Part shown: positions 10,701-22,619 of the stretch, piece after piece | How positions within the stretch are numbered: the stretch's first letter is position 1 | How the letters are laid out: every line of letters begins with the position of its first letter | Source: Ashinkailepas kermadecensis | Lineage: Eukaryota; Arthropoda; Thecostraca; Neolepadidae | Assembly (NCBI GenBank): GCA_034440615.1 | Contig: JAOTOM010004610.1 | Location: forward strand, 194,501 to 258,500 | Direction: 5' to 3' | DNA length: 64,000 nucleotides | The notes under the pieces: model-generated | The model's input: only the letters and a program-made list of their open reading frames with translations | Told to the model about the DNA's origin: nothing | The model's database searches: none | Program-made: the position numbers and the translations under genes

Positions 10701-12265
10701 CTTTCTTTCTTAACGCGCGCGCCGGATGGCTTCTCACATAACGCGCACCGGAGGGGGGAGATTCCCCCCCCCTACAAACAAACAAAAATCTCGGAAACTA
10801 CTGAAGCTAGAAGCATCGACTTTGGAGGGTACATGACGGCTGTACTGAACTAGCTTCAGTATAAATTACATGACCCTAGGTCATTACCCTCAGGGTCACA
10901 TGAGGTCGAGATTGGCAACCACATCGCGTCGCCGTACCGTCGAAACCTTTGTGACCTTGAACGCTCAGCGGCCGGGAGTATTTACCAACGGAATTATATT
11001 TTTGAATAGGATGCACTGATCAGTTTTTAACAGTCACAGGAATTCACTACAATATCGTTTATGAGATATCGTAGAAGAACGGCACGGGCAGGTTTCCGCC
11101 TCTACCCCTTACGGTGCGTGTTAGCATGGGATCCTATTGGGTAGGCCCCACCAAGTAAATTGGCAGCACTCTTACCTCCATGCATTGGGCCCCACCAATA
11201 ATTTCAACCTTCTCCACCAATAGATCTGAGTCGCATCGATTGTTCCATCAGCCCCAGCTTGCCGTTTGGTATAAAATGTGTGGTATAAAACTGTGCTCGT
11301 TAGGGTAGATGTCGGTTGACCGCAACAAGCCATTCAGTGCCAGCTTCATTATTTTCCTTTGCACGTCAATGTCAACGGCCGCATACTGATGTAGACGCTA
11401 TGCATCAAGGGATTTCTTAGTCTTGACAATTCTCTCTTTTTATAAATATATTTTCTTGCAGCGCAAAGGCTTCGAATTGTGTGAAAATCGAGTTGTCCAC
11501 TATGCAACACCAGCGATGATATAACATGGCCACTTGGAGAACAATGTTCAGCCAATCACCATGCATCACCGCCGACAAGCATACGAATTCGGACCAGTGA
11601 CCAGATTACGACACTGGTGACCCGAGCCGCAGGTGAGTACGCATGGTGGCCACCCGAGGCGCCACCGTCGCGCCAGATTACGGCCGGCCCGGCTATTTGA
11701 GGAATACGCTGCGCAGATTATTTCTGGCAATATCCGGCAGACGTGGCGATGTCCGGTGGCAGCCCTGAGTGGCCCGGCAGCCGGTCAAGCCGCTCCTGTT
11801 TGTCACCGTGAAGCGGCGGTAAGCGCTACCTGCAGGCCAACACTGCCAGAGGAGGCGCCCTCTGCCAGCGGATAGTGTAACTCAGCTCACATACTGGCTA
11901 CTAGCCACGTATGCATACCAGCTACACTTGGATTAGTACACCTGCCACACACCTTCGAATGTTGTACCAGCGTATATCGCACATCTCACAGCTCTGTCCG
12001 CATTGCTCACTGCGTGTTTTGATCATCCTTATTTTTTAACTCAATGACTGAGCCCGTATGCGAAGCATAATACTGCTGTGATTCTGCTGGGCCCACGGTT
12101 CATTAGAAGAACTCCAAATGCTCTTTTTAATAAAACTCATAACATTAGAAGGGTGGTCATGACATAGATACGAATATATAATATATTGAAATTATCCACC
12201 GTTTTCTTTTCTTTATAAGAAATGTTGTCCGCACGCAAACCCCGCTTTACCCCGCTCCCACCACC
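10701..12265. other. Intergenic with a dispersed repeat, no gene recognised
   Basis: 10785-10985 resembles 17225-17410 in the opposite orientation (shared CTGAAGCTAGAAGCA and ATGAGGTCGAGAT), so it is a dispersed repeat of unknown type. A 70-codon frame at 11640-11875 has no motif I recognise. The rest shows nothing supportable. Confidence 0.5.
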
Positions 12266-12269
12266 ACCA

Positions 12270-12980
12270 GTGATAAAATAATGGTTTTTCATGGTGTGAT
12301 ATCTCGAAACGAGCATAGCAGGATGTCAAAATATGCTACGGAAATATGCCAATAAAAATGCATTGGCTCAAAATTGCACTGCAATGGTGTAATCATAAAT
12401 GCAAGTTTTCGTTTCATTTGTGGGACACCTAATGTCCAAAGAACTAACCTAACATAGGGATGCCTATACTAACGATAACGATTGCGACACCATGGTATCA
12501 GCAAATGACACTGCTGAGCAAACTACAAGAAGAACCTTGGGTTCTTTTACGACGCATTACGGTCATATAGCGTCGCCAACCTCTCACGCCGATTGGTCGC
12601 GGGTGGACTCGGTAATGCCGTCGGTTGTGAGATTCGAACCCACAATCTTGCGATCAAGAGTCCGACGCTCTACCAACTGAGCTACCGCGGCCCCGTTTAG
12701 CAGATTACACCATAGATAATCTCTGTATCCGCAATTGTGTTACGAGGTTCCTGTGCATCACTGTCCGTAATGTTGAGCATAAGAATTATACTTATACGCG
12801 AAATACCTTTAGAAATGAGTCACGGAGACTTCATAAGCACACATCAACAAACACGATGTCGATACTTCCTCAGAAAAGATGTCTATTCAGTGCTCAGAAA
12901 GTGGTATATTCCACCATATTTCACGAATAACTTGTCACTGCCACCATCCGATCTGGGAATTCCAGCTAACGGTAGAATTG
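12270..12980 (-). mobile_element. CR1/L2-like LINE 3' end fragment, interrupted by a SINE
   Basis: It matches 34570-35000 along its length (shared TTCATAAGCACACATCAA and GTCTATTCAGTGCTCAG). At 34.5-35.9 kb the same sequence follows a recognisable LINE RT end, which identifies this piece as a LINE 3' region. The SINE at about 12530-12692 lies inside it, absent from the 34.7-kb copy. Confidence 0.7.
12530..12692 (-). mobile_element. tRNA-derived SINE (family A), Lys-like head
   Basis: The minus-sense head has box A (TAGCTCAGTTGG) and box B (GGGTTCGAATC), with anticodon loop CTCTTGA (CTT, Lys-like). The tail hairpin at 12575-12550 has a perfect stem (CGACGC/GCGTCG) but a loop shortened by about 6 bases. 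Flanking TSDs are diverged and uncertain. Confidence 0.8.
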
Positions 12981-13165
12981 TGGCACCAAGCTTAACGTGC
13001 TGCCAATAGTGCACGAAAATGTTCGCGCCGTTGCCGCATCGCCGGCTTCATCAGGCAAATTGCCAGCTGACCCTTGCAGTCGAGACTATGCGACATTGAA
13101 AACGACTCAAACCGTGTCTTGCCCGGACAGGGGAGGCCAATGCGGGTCGGTGCTCTAGCCGACCG
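12955..13165 (-). mobile_element. SINE family B fragment
   Basis: Shares GCCAGCTGACCC and the CCGGACAGGGGAG segment with the copies at 54690-54986, 57175-57410 and 27185-27325. The tRNA head is degraded. Confidence 0.6.
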
Positions 13166-13314
13166 AATTATCTTTTCGAACGTACTTTTTTCCCGATTTT
13201 GCAACTGCTTCGATTGTCTCTCTCCCCAGATAAAATGGAGCATGCATCATCAGCAAATGATCGAAAGCTTTCGAATGGTATGCGTGTCGCCTGTTGATGG
13301 CATAGGGACGAAGC

Positions 13315-13545
13315 TGGCTCCGGCTTCCGCTTCGAGAAGCCATTTTTCCACATGTGGGCTTCGGCCTCGACTCTGTCATTTCCAACCGCTGGATCCGCCT
13401 TCGGCTTTGAGACATTTTTAACGGTCGGCTTCGGTTTCGGTTTCGAGCGATTTTCAACTGCTGGCTTTGGCTTCGGCTTTGGTTCCGTGAGTTTTATTAT
13501 GCTTGCTTCGACTTCGGCTTCGTACGTTGTCCACCCGAGATACCA
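13315..13545. repeat. Degenerate (GGCTTC)n-type simple repeat
   Basis: Runs of CTTCGGCTTTGG and TTCGGTTTCGG. The charged low-complexity frames across it on both strands are not evidence of a gene. Confidence 0.7.
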
Positions 13546-13835
13546 TGCCAAACCATAAAACATGCATCAAGCCAAAACTTCATAAAACCATCATGAAAGT
13601 CTGTCCGTCCGTCCCGACTTTCAGACGAAATATCCGAAACTCTGCTTTTTATTTTTGTTTTTTTGCTTGTTTGTTTTTTCGTCGCCTGGTAGCTGCAGTT
13701 CATTTAGCTGCAGTTAATAAATTAACTGCAGTGTAATTGAGACGAAAAAAAAACTCCATTTCTAGCCGGTCAACGAAGCTGGTTTACCACGTGGCGTCGC
13801 TCTCCCCCATGTCGAATGGAAGTAAAATGTCGCGC

Positions 13836-14270
13836 GGACAGCAATCCTCGAGCCCACAACACCGCTGTCACGAGACATACACGCTCACCACACCACCCAG
13901 CTGCGCCGGACAGCAATCCTCGAGCCCACAACACCGCTGTCACGAGACATACACGCTCACCACACCACCCAGCTGCGCGGACAGCAATCCTCGAGCCCAC
14001 AACACCGCTGTCACGAGACATACACGCTCACCACACCACCCAGCTGCGCGGACAGCAATCCTCGAGCCCACAACACCGCTGTCACGAGACATACGCGCTC
14101 ACCGCACCACCCAGCTGCGCCGGACAGCAATCCTCGAGCCCACAACACCGCTGTCACGAGACATACACGCTCACCACACCACCCAGCTGCGCCGGACAGC
14201 AATCCTCGAGCCCACAACACCGCTGTCACGAGACATACACGCTCACCACACCACCCAGCTGCGCCGGAAT
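13836..14270. repeat. 71-72 bp minisatellite, about 6 copies
   Basis: The unit contains CAGCAATCCTCGAGCCCACA and CGCTGTCACGAGACATACAC. Unit starts are at 13842, 13914, 13985, 14056, 14128 and 14200; the one-base length variation is CGCCGG versus CGCGG at the junction. Confidence 0.95.
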
Positions 14271-14284
14271 GTCATGCTTGGACA

Positions 14285-14356
14285 TACGGCCCAGTCCCCA
14301 CACATACTGGCGAGATAGTCCCCACACATACTGGCGAGATAGTCCCCACACATACT
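14285..14356. repeat. 24-bp tandem repeat, 3 copies
   Basis: The unit is AGTCCCCACACATACTGGCG plus AGAT, directly after the 71-72 bp array. Confidence 0.9.
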
Positions 14357-14834
14357 AGAATACTGGCGACTCAGTTCTGACCAGGGGTTGGCAGAACGCT
14401 GACAAAGCCCAGTTGTTCCCATGTCAGTGGTAAAATAAAAAGCATGTACTGCCAAAAACATGCTAACCTTGCAGCAGACCACGATGGGCCTGTAGGATCA
14501 GAAGAACCTCAGAGTCCAGAATCACCAACCTGTCATTTACTACTGTACAAGGTTGATATGTCTCTGGCAGCAAATGCTTCTGCCAGGTCCCTGACATTAA
14601 CTAGTTTATGACAGCATCTTACCATCTCTGGCTCACAGAATCATTGCATCCAAAAATGATCGCCAATGTTATTGACCAGGAATAAAATAATCCCAAATCG
14701 ACAACTCATCGTTCACTGAATGGATCGTGAACCTATCGGTCGAGTCACTCCGGAGCCAAGAACAAGTCAGCGCATACCAGCACTGCACGCGACTCTTTGC
14801 AACATACGCTTAATCTGACTATTCGACGGGTTGC
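14357..14834. other. Intergenic, no gene recognised
   Basis: No supportable gene or repeat seen. Confidence 0.4.
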
Positions 14835-15005
14835 TCAGATGGAGAGGGGCTCTGTGCCAAGTAGAGCGTGTTGCGTGGAGCTTGGCGGCCCCCTCACCCA
14901 AGCTGGGCATTGCGCTTCAAAGGCAGATTATAACCGGTAATTCGATGTGCCGCCAATGCACGGGCACGACCGGTCGTTGCCGCGCCGACTTAAACTGACA
15001 TCTTA
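14835..15005 (-). mobile_element. SINE family B fragment (3' part)
   Basis: Shares AGAGC.TGTTGCGTG and GTGCCG.CAATGCAC with the copy at 54718-54840. The tRNA head is missing. Confidence 0.6.
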
Positions 15006-15174
15006 CGTGTCAAGAGCCTCCACGCGATTGTTCCCGCCTTCAGGGTCGCAGTCGTCGAATATAGGTTACTAGACTCCAAGCTACCATCTGTCACATCAGA
15101 CCACATGTCACACCACACCCTGTCACATCAGACCACATGTCACACCACACCCGAAGTCGACCCACCACACGTTA

Positions 15175-15560
15175 GTTAGTTGTTTGGACTTTAGGGCGCA
15201 TCGACTTCATTGGTCATGTAGCGCCCATAACAGTAAGCTATTTACGCTTCGATATATTGCATATGCTAGCTTAACTTCGCAGAATATTGCTATTTCGTAA
15301 TCACAGTAACAAACGGCACGTATAATACGTCATGTCATAACTAAACCTTTTCAGCATGGTGCATATATTACAGAAAATGATACTTCGGTGAGGTAATCAA
15401 AAAGTTGCCCCGATTGGACAATACCCGAGTCGTCGCCTAAAACTTCACTGAGTGACGGTGACTGAACGTGCCCAAAGTTGCGTCTAGGCCTAGCTGCGTC
15501 TGGACCTAGCAAGACGTCTAGACCTAACTATACCTAGCTAGGCGTCTAGACCTAGCAAAG
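15175..15560 (-). mobile_element. LINE 3' end fragment with hairpin and (TAAC)n tail
   Basis: 15340-15500 aligns with the LINE 3' UTR at 40-170 (shared TATATATTAC..A.AA.GATAC and GAGT.GTC), at roughly 60% identity by eye. In minus sense it ends with a perfect hairpin (15226-15194, stem GGGCGC/GCGCCC) and AACTAACTAAC. This links the SINE tail to a LINE 3' end. The exact limits are inferred. Confidence 0.6.
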
Positions 15561-15724
15561 TGGCTCTAGCTAGCCTACCTGCTCGTGACAAGGGAGGGGT
15601 TGGTGCCACAGGGTTGGATTAAAGACATACAAGGGGTCGCTGGCATGGGGAGGATACTGGAATTTGAAGAGGGATGGACGACGGATACTACGTGAGTCCC
15701 CGAAAACACCTCCGCGTTTCCACA

Positions 15725-15810
15725 CCCATTATCGGGGCGGCTGTGTCAACCCGAGGGAGCGCCAATTCCCTAGCTAGCTGCGTAACGAGACTGACCTCAC
15801 TGCGGGGAAG
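15725..15810 (-). mobile_element. LINE 5'-region block next to the 3' fragment
   Basis: About 60 bp closely match 4690-4745 (AACCCGAG.GAGCGCCA, GACTGACC.CACTGCGGGG), in the same orientation as the 3' fragment at 15175-15560 and only about 165 bp upstream of it in element sense. This suggests a short, internally deleted derivative. Confidence 0.5.
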
Positions 15811-16129
15811 AGCTGCCACACGTGATGTTAGACCAGAGGTCACATCTGAGCAGAGATCACACCACACGCGGCGTCAGGCCGTTCAGAACACATCAATCGG
15901 AATTACACAGACGCGCGATGTCAGAACAGAGGACATCCTGCCAAACTGAAGACTACGTGATCTGTTCTACTTACGAAGGGAGCAGTGTGGCCGAACCAGG
16001 TCAATCTGGACGAATATTTGACGTTTCCAGCGGATTTGCTATGTTCTGGGTGTTACAATAGGGCCATGTTCCGATATCCAGATCAGCCAGTGTCCTGCTG
16101 GAAATCACAGGCCAAATGTCACCACCTGA

Positions 16130-16470
16130 CCACACCAACAGTCACACACAGATGGGAGATCAGTCAATGAATGTCCGACCAGAAATGTCACCACCCGGCC
16201 ATACCAACAGTCACACACACAGATGGGAGATCAGTCAATGAATGTCCGACCAGAAATGTCACCACCTGGCCACACCAACAGTCACACACACAGATGGGAG
16301 ATCAGTCAATGAATGTCCGACCAGAAATGTCACCACCCGGCCATACCAACAGTCACACACACAGATGGGAGATCAGTCAATGAATGTCCGACCAGAAATG
16401 TCACCACCTGGCCACACCAACAGTCACACACACGGATGGGAGATCAATCAATGAATGTCCGACCAGAAAT
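16130..16470. repeat. 71-bp minisatellite, nearly 5 copies
   Basis: The unit contains GATGGGAGATCAGTCAATGA and CCGACCAGAAATGTCACCAC; it starts every 71 bp (16171, 16242, 16313). Confidence 0.95.
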
Positions 16471-16489
16471 CCACCTCAAACAGCACAAC

Positions 16490-16765
16490 CATAGACCATA
16501 CCCCCAGTCACACACACAGATGGTTATTATGGTTTTAGGGCGCATCGACTTCATTGGTCATGTAGCCACACACAGATGGGAGATCAGTCAATGAATGTCC
16601 GACCAGAAATCACACCTCAAACAGCACAACCATAGACCATACCCCCAGTCACACACAGATGGTTATTATGGTTTTAGGGCGCATCGACTTCATTGGTCAT
16701 GTAGCCACACACAGATGGGAGATCAGTCAATGAATGCCCTACCAGAAATCACACCTCAAACCACA
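16490..16765. repeat. 139-bp tandem duplication containing a truncated hairpin tail
   Basis: Two units step by 139 bp (TGGTTATTATGG at 16521 and 16660). Each holds the element tail TTTTAGGGCGCATCGACTTC up to GTAGC and then returns to the minisatellite sequence, so an insertion was later amplified with the array. Confidence 0.85.
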
Positions 16766-16769
16766 CAAC

Positions 16770-19729
16770 CATAGACCATTTCCACCAGTCACACGCACAC
16801 GCACACACACAGATCTGTGTGTGGGTGGATGGATGGGTGTCCCAGCTTATGCGAGTAGTGATTGGATTTTAGAGTTATAGTTCTAGAGCATCTTGTAAAA
16901 TGGTCCAAAAAACTGAGCATCTCTTGGGGTTCATGCTTATTGTATAGTCAAATCGATACAGAAAATAACTGAGCATGGACGTTTGGGCCCCACAACTGGC
17001 AAACATAAATCCATACAAGTTGCAAATGGATCAACAGCAACAGCAAGGACAGCAAATCAACACGAGCACCGGGGGAGGCAGAAACCGCCCAACCTTCTGG
17101 TTTTCTTTAACCATATCCTATAAATGGGCAGGAATATTGTGGTTAAATCCTGTCACTTTGTTACAAATTCATGAATGTATTCCATGCAAAAGTAATTTGT
17201 GAAATCAGTCGGTAAATATGAAAGTACAAAGTCGATCAGCCGAACGGCCACCTAGCGTTCAATTTCGCAAAGGCTTTGTTGGCGTGATAGCGTGGAGTGC
17301 TGACTGATCTCGACCTCATTCGACCTTTAAAGCACTAGCCTGGGGTCATCTATACTGCTGAGAGTTCACTACAGCCATAACTTCTCTCCAAATGGTGTGC
17401 TTCTAGCTTCAGCAGTTCCAGACATTAGATGTGGGCGAAACCCCTCTCTCAGCATCATATGGCATCATATCAGATGGCACTCTCAGCATCATACTGATCC
17501 CCTTGATGACTTTGACTGAGAGTGCCATCTTACTGTGGCTAGAATAAATAGCATAGCAGGTAGCATCATCTTATGGTGATGCTACCATAATGTTTCTTTC
17601 ATCATCACTGTGTGATACCACAAATGGCGAGTTGTGATAAATGTGTCTAGCAGCACATTAACCACTATGTTAGGTTAGTTGGGAGGACCATATGTGACTC
17701 AAATATAGTTTGGAGCCTGATACAGCTAAAAAACCCTTGGGCACCATCAGCTCTGGTGACCCCCCCCCCTCCCCCCTTGGATTGAGTGACCACCTCTTTT
17801 TGGGGGCCTAAAAAGTGTTACATACTTTAGGACATCCATAAGTATGCTTATGGATGGATGGATGCTTAGTATGCTTATGGATAGGCTAGGTACTACTTTA
17901 GAACATCCATAAGTTTTAGGTGATCAATCATCCATAGGCTATGGTTATCTTTGGCTATTATTTTGTATTATTCTTCATCATATATTATCCCATGCAAACC
18001 CCCTATTCCTACACATGTTTTGAATTTGAATGAATTTGATGTACTTTTCTTAGTGGAATGACTACATGATTGAGCTATAAACACCTTAACCTGAATTTCG
18101 TATAGCTTGAAGTGTCATTTACCAAAGAAATGACAGATTAATTCAAATCACATCAGAAAGCACCAGAAAAAAAAACATTCTTAGCCAAAGACTGGCCTTG
18201 TGGCTTCAATATATGTATTGGATGTAGAAACTTCTAAAAGGATTGCTGTAATGCAAGCAAAAATGTCCTTGCTGTGTAGAGGCTGTGACCAAGTGCCTGT
18301 TTGGGGCTGACATCCCAACTGAGGACTCCAATGATGAGCAGGGTGGAATTAAAGCACTTCTGAAATTTAATTTCTCCAAACTTCTTTGCACTCTAGGTTT
18401 ATACTGGATGGGATGGACTTGATCCCAACACGAACATGTAGAAGTAATGCAAATATCGCTGAAAACAAACACAAGACAACATCCACCAAAGGACATGTTA
18501 TCTTACTTACAGTTACTACTTCAACTAGCCACTTTTCCTACTATCAAGCACCCAGACCATGGTCACACACACCACACTCAAGCTCAACCATGGGAAATGT
18601 TGAAGACAAACAACAAGCCAAAACCTCTTGCAAGACAGCAAGCCTGCACACTGGGTAAGATGTTCTCTGTGAGCTCTGACTCCAATCTGGTGTCTCTAGA
18701 AGGTTGCTTCCAAACCACTCATATAGTGGGAACACCGAGGGTTTCAGCGATGTCCTCTAGAAGCTGAGAACATTTAACCACTGTACAGGTGCGCAATCTT
18801 GCCACCAGCCTTAACATGTGCAGGATAGGTTGCTATAATGTTTTTATGTTTGTAAATCTAGTCATTGACCAATAGCTGTAGAGTATTGCTCCTATGCCAT
18901 CATACATTTCAGGAAGATTGATCACATGTTGAACACACTGCCAAGTGAGTTTTGGCATCCTTACAGAAATGCACTCTGGCTTCAAAGCAAAGTGCAATCC
19001 AAAGGCTCCAAACCTCAAAAGCTTACCACTCTGGTGATGAGGACACCAATGGCCCACAAACTGGACCATCCAATTGAAGTATGTGAAATTCTACCAGCTT
19101 TGGGATTTTTGTGCATTAAGGTGCTTTGGGAATTCTTGGAATTTTCCTTCAGAACACCATGTTATTTAACATGATTCAGAAGATGCAACCAATCATTTTA
19201 TGTGCTTGTGCTTATCTTTCAGTTGATGATAGGGAACATTCCTATACTGTGCCATACATGCTGCACTGCTGATCTCTGTGCCATAATTTATCCACCCTTC
19301 ACCTGGCACTTCTAAGATGTGATTAAGGGGAAATTCAACACTCCATACAGTTGATTCAACACTTATTCACCTTAAAAAATGCTTTGTTTCTACCTTTTTG
19401 CCACATACATCACTCACACTTATTATATGACATGCATGCAAGAGGAAACTGGTATAACAGTAAGATATGGCAACAGTCAGGATGTGATGTAAGGATGACA
19501 TCATGGTCTGGGTATTGCTTCTAATTTGTACATTATAATATTAGTTTATATTAGTTTAGGTTAGATAAGAATTGATTAGGTTAGGTTAGGTTAGATTAGG
19601 TTTTCTTATTTAATTATTATACAATTAAAATTACTGGGTTCTGTATGTAAATGCAAATATATTCTGAAATGGGGAGACTCATCCATCCACCACCATCGTA
19701 TTCCCACGCTGGTGACAGAAGGTGGTTCT
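16770..19729. other. AT-rich intergenic DNA, no gene recognised
   Basis: 17225-17410 is the inverted second copy of the dispersed repeat at 10785-10985. A (TTAGG)n-like tract lies at 19555-19605. Short open frames at 18386-18767 have no recognisable domain. Confidence 0.5.
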
Positions 19730-19742
19730 GTGCAACATCTGA

Positions 19743-19800
19743 GTTAGTTATTTGAGTTTTAGGGTGCCTCAACCAAAATTGTGATCATTTAGCGCCCATT
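19743..19800 (-). mobile_element. Hairpin-tail-only insertion, 58 bp, 13-bp TSD
   Basis: Contains only the type II hairpin (19797-19762) and the tail, with GTTAGTTATTT on the plus strand. It is flanked by GTGCAACATCTGA (19730-19742) and GTACAACATCTGA (19801-19813), one mismatch. Confidence 0.8.
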
Positions 19801-19813
19801 GTACAACATCTGA

Positions 19814-21152
19814 AGAAAAAAGGCAGAAATGGAGCATTCTCAACCATGCTTATGAAGGTGACTACCTAAGATGGGACCACTTATATTCTGTGAAAATGGA
19901 AAAAAAAATGTTTAATTAAATTTTGTTAGGACAAATTTTCCAACTAAAAAACTAAACAAACCTAACCTAGCCAAACCTAAACCAATTGTTTGCTTTATGG
20001 AGGCAAATGCATTTAAAAACTTTTCTTGTTACCAACATAACACCCACCCTCCGGTTTTTTGTACATAACTGCAGATTTTACCGGTCGATATACGCAATTC
20101 TCTGCGTACCTGCTTAGAAATGACCGGCCCGTCGTTTAAAGTAAGACAAATGGAAATCGGCCAACAAATTTTCAAGTTAGGGGCCGCTAAAGTAAAAAAA
20201 AATCCCAGCACCAGACCACAAAAATCGGCGCTGATGCGCTTCCCGTATATTTGCAAAAGGGAAGTGTTCTTGGCAACACTAGCGACTTGTTTGATGTATA
20301 TTGATATGCTATATAGTTTCAAAGTCATGTTAGGTCACTGAGGTCAAGTCAGGTCAAGCTCATGACAGGTTAATGGAACCAAACTTGATCAACTGGTATG
20401 TTGTCATAAATGCACTACTGTTTGTCATTTGTACTGTTTGTCATTGCGTTTCTATACTTTATTCATGTACTTCACTCCTTTCTTCGCGAAGCCGATTGCG
20501 CCGAGCTGCCCGACGGAGCAGTCAGGTGGGCGGCCCGGTTCCGGTAACTGGAACAGGTAACTGACCTGATAAAGTGCTGCTATATAGGTGACCTGAGGTC
20601 AAATGTCGGGTCTAGCATCTGTATTGCATCATTAGTAATGTTCAAAACATCATTGATGCCCATTTTGTAGCATTTAAACACAATCACAGCGATCCATAAC
20701 AATGACATGACAAGCCAAGCCACACAAAACAAGAAAATGTTTACAAATGTGACCTCATTTGACCTTGAATATATTGACCTGTGGTCATGAAATTTGCACA
20801 CAATAGAGTTCACTACCGTACACATCCACCCTGCGAATTTAGTTCCTCCAGCTTTAATAGGAGCTAAGATCTTAGGGAGGGGGGGGCGGAATCCACCCCC
20901 TCCAGTGCACGTAATTTTCAGAGGCCCTCCAGGACGCGTGTTAAAGCACAATAATACCAAAAATTCCCAAAAATTTATCACACAAAAATCCTTTAAAAAT
21001 TACTTCTTCAAATGCAGCTTAGGTTATGTTATGTTAGGTTAGGATGGGTTGGGTTTCTCTTTTCATGTTGAGAATTTTCAGAAAATAAATTGCTTGTCAT
21101 TTTTTGAATATTATTTTTTGGAACAATTTTTTACTCCAAAGGTAGGTTAGGT
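19814..21152. other. AT-rich intergenic DNA, no gene recognised
   Basis: No supportable gene. GGTCA/TGACC-rich sequence at 20330-20620 and a poly-G run near 20875 are the only local features. Confidence 0.4.
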
Positions 21153-21160
21153 GAAGTTAG

Positions 21161-22609
21161 GGTAGATATCAAGACCTAGGTAAAATGTGATTTTTAGTAT
21201 TTTTGCTAACACTATTTTAACGTAAAATGACAATGTGACCACTCGTTTTCTCTGCAAATAACTACTTTTAAGTCAGCGACGGTTGATGATGTCATAATGA
21301 TTTGATGACGTGATATGCATTGTCAGGGACAAAACAAAAAATAAAACAACCTAACCTAACCAAACCTATATGGAGATAATGTAGCATATATTAAATATAT
21401 TACATCATAATATAATATAATCTAATCTAACCTAACCTAACCGGAAAACCAGTATCGTCCAAAACAAATTTTTCGGCCATGACGTCATCAAATATATAAA
21501 AAAGGTAAATTTCCAGAAACAGGTAAAATGCGATTTTTGTGAATTTTTTTGGGGGGATACAGGGTATTTTAACGTAAAAATCATGATGCGACCACTCATT
21601 TTCTCCGCAAATGATTACTTTTAAGTCAGTGACGGTTGATGACGTTGTAATGATTTGATGACGTCATATGCATTAAGTCGGGGAAGAAAAAAAACCTAAC
21701 CCAACCTAAGCTAGACTAAGATAACGTAGCATAATATATAAAATATATTATATCATAATCTAATCTAATCTAACCTAACCTAAGCTAACCGGAAAACCAG
21801 AATCGTCCTAAACAAATTTTTCCGCCATGACGTCATCAAATATATTAAAAATAACATAATACAGCATCGCAAGAAATTTCCGGCCCTTATCGACGTTTGC
21901 TGGCGCGACGTCTTGCGAGTATTCATTCTCGGAGATAATGTCGAATTAAGGCAGAAACATAAGGTTTTCAATGGCAGAGTATTAAATCGAGTGCATGAAG
22001 TGTTGAATGTCTTCTTTATCACGTCTGTGACACACCAGGTATTAATAATTATACGCGATGTGCTATGTTTGCAGAGTGAAGATTATGGTCGTGTATTTGT
22101 TTGCCAACTGAAAAAAATAATTATTTGCGGAGAAAATGAGTGGTCGCATCATGATTTTTACATTAAAATACCCTGTATTAAACAAAAAAAAATCCAAAAA
22201 ATCGCATTTTACCTAGATCTGGAATAATACCAAAAAAATCAATAATGCGGCATGACAAGGAATTTCCGCCCCTTATCGACTGTTGCTGGCATGCTGTGTT
22301 CCGAGTATTCATTCTCAGAGATAATGTCGAATTAAGGCAGAAACATAAGGTTTTCGATGTCAGAGTATTAAATTGAGTGCATGAAGTGTTGAATGTCTTG
22401 TTTATCATGTCTGTGACGCACCAGGTACGGATAATTATACACAATGTGCTATATTTGCAGTGAAGATTATGATAGTGAATTTTTTGCCAACTGAAAAGCA
22501 ATCATTTGTGGAGAAAATGAGTGGTTGCATGATCATTTTTACATTAAAATATCCTGTATTTAAAAAAAAATCCAAAAAATTGCATTTTACCTAGGTCTTG
22601 ATATATACT
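21161..22609. mobile_element. MITE family 1, outer copy, 8-bp TSD, split by a second copy
   Basis: The ends are GGTAGATATCAAGACCTAGG and its inverted counterpart (ATATATACT at 22601-22609). Terminal inverted repeats extend about 105 bp, to GCAAATRAYTACTTTT. The duplication GAAGTTAG is perfect at 21153-21160 and 22610-22617. Without the inner copy it is about 713 bp. No transposase is encoded; conserved 80-codon frames in the copies reflect shared non-coding DNA. Confidence 0.9.
21504..22231. mobile_element. MITE family 1, inner copy nested in the outer one
   Basis: 728 bp, starting GGTAAATTTCCAG and ending with the inverse of GGTATTATTCCAG. It is inserted in the A-rich centre of the outer copy, with A-rich flanks consistent with an 8-bp duplication. 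Its TIRs are more alike than those of the outer copy, which fits the nesting order. Confidence 0.9.
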
Positions 22610-22619
22610 GAAGTTAGGT

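Noticed and set aside
14290..14482. Possible small gene after the 71-72 bp array
   Set aside because: The frame is mostly the 24-bp repeat and has no motif.
15975..16070. Second match to the LINE 5' region (GGCCGAACCAGGT)
   Set aside because: The similarity is short and its order relative to the main block is not collinear with the LINE.
21780..22022. Conserved 80-codon frame shared with 45331-45573
   Set aside because: Similarity comes from the two MITE copies being homologous DNA; no domain, and a third copy is broken.
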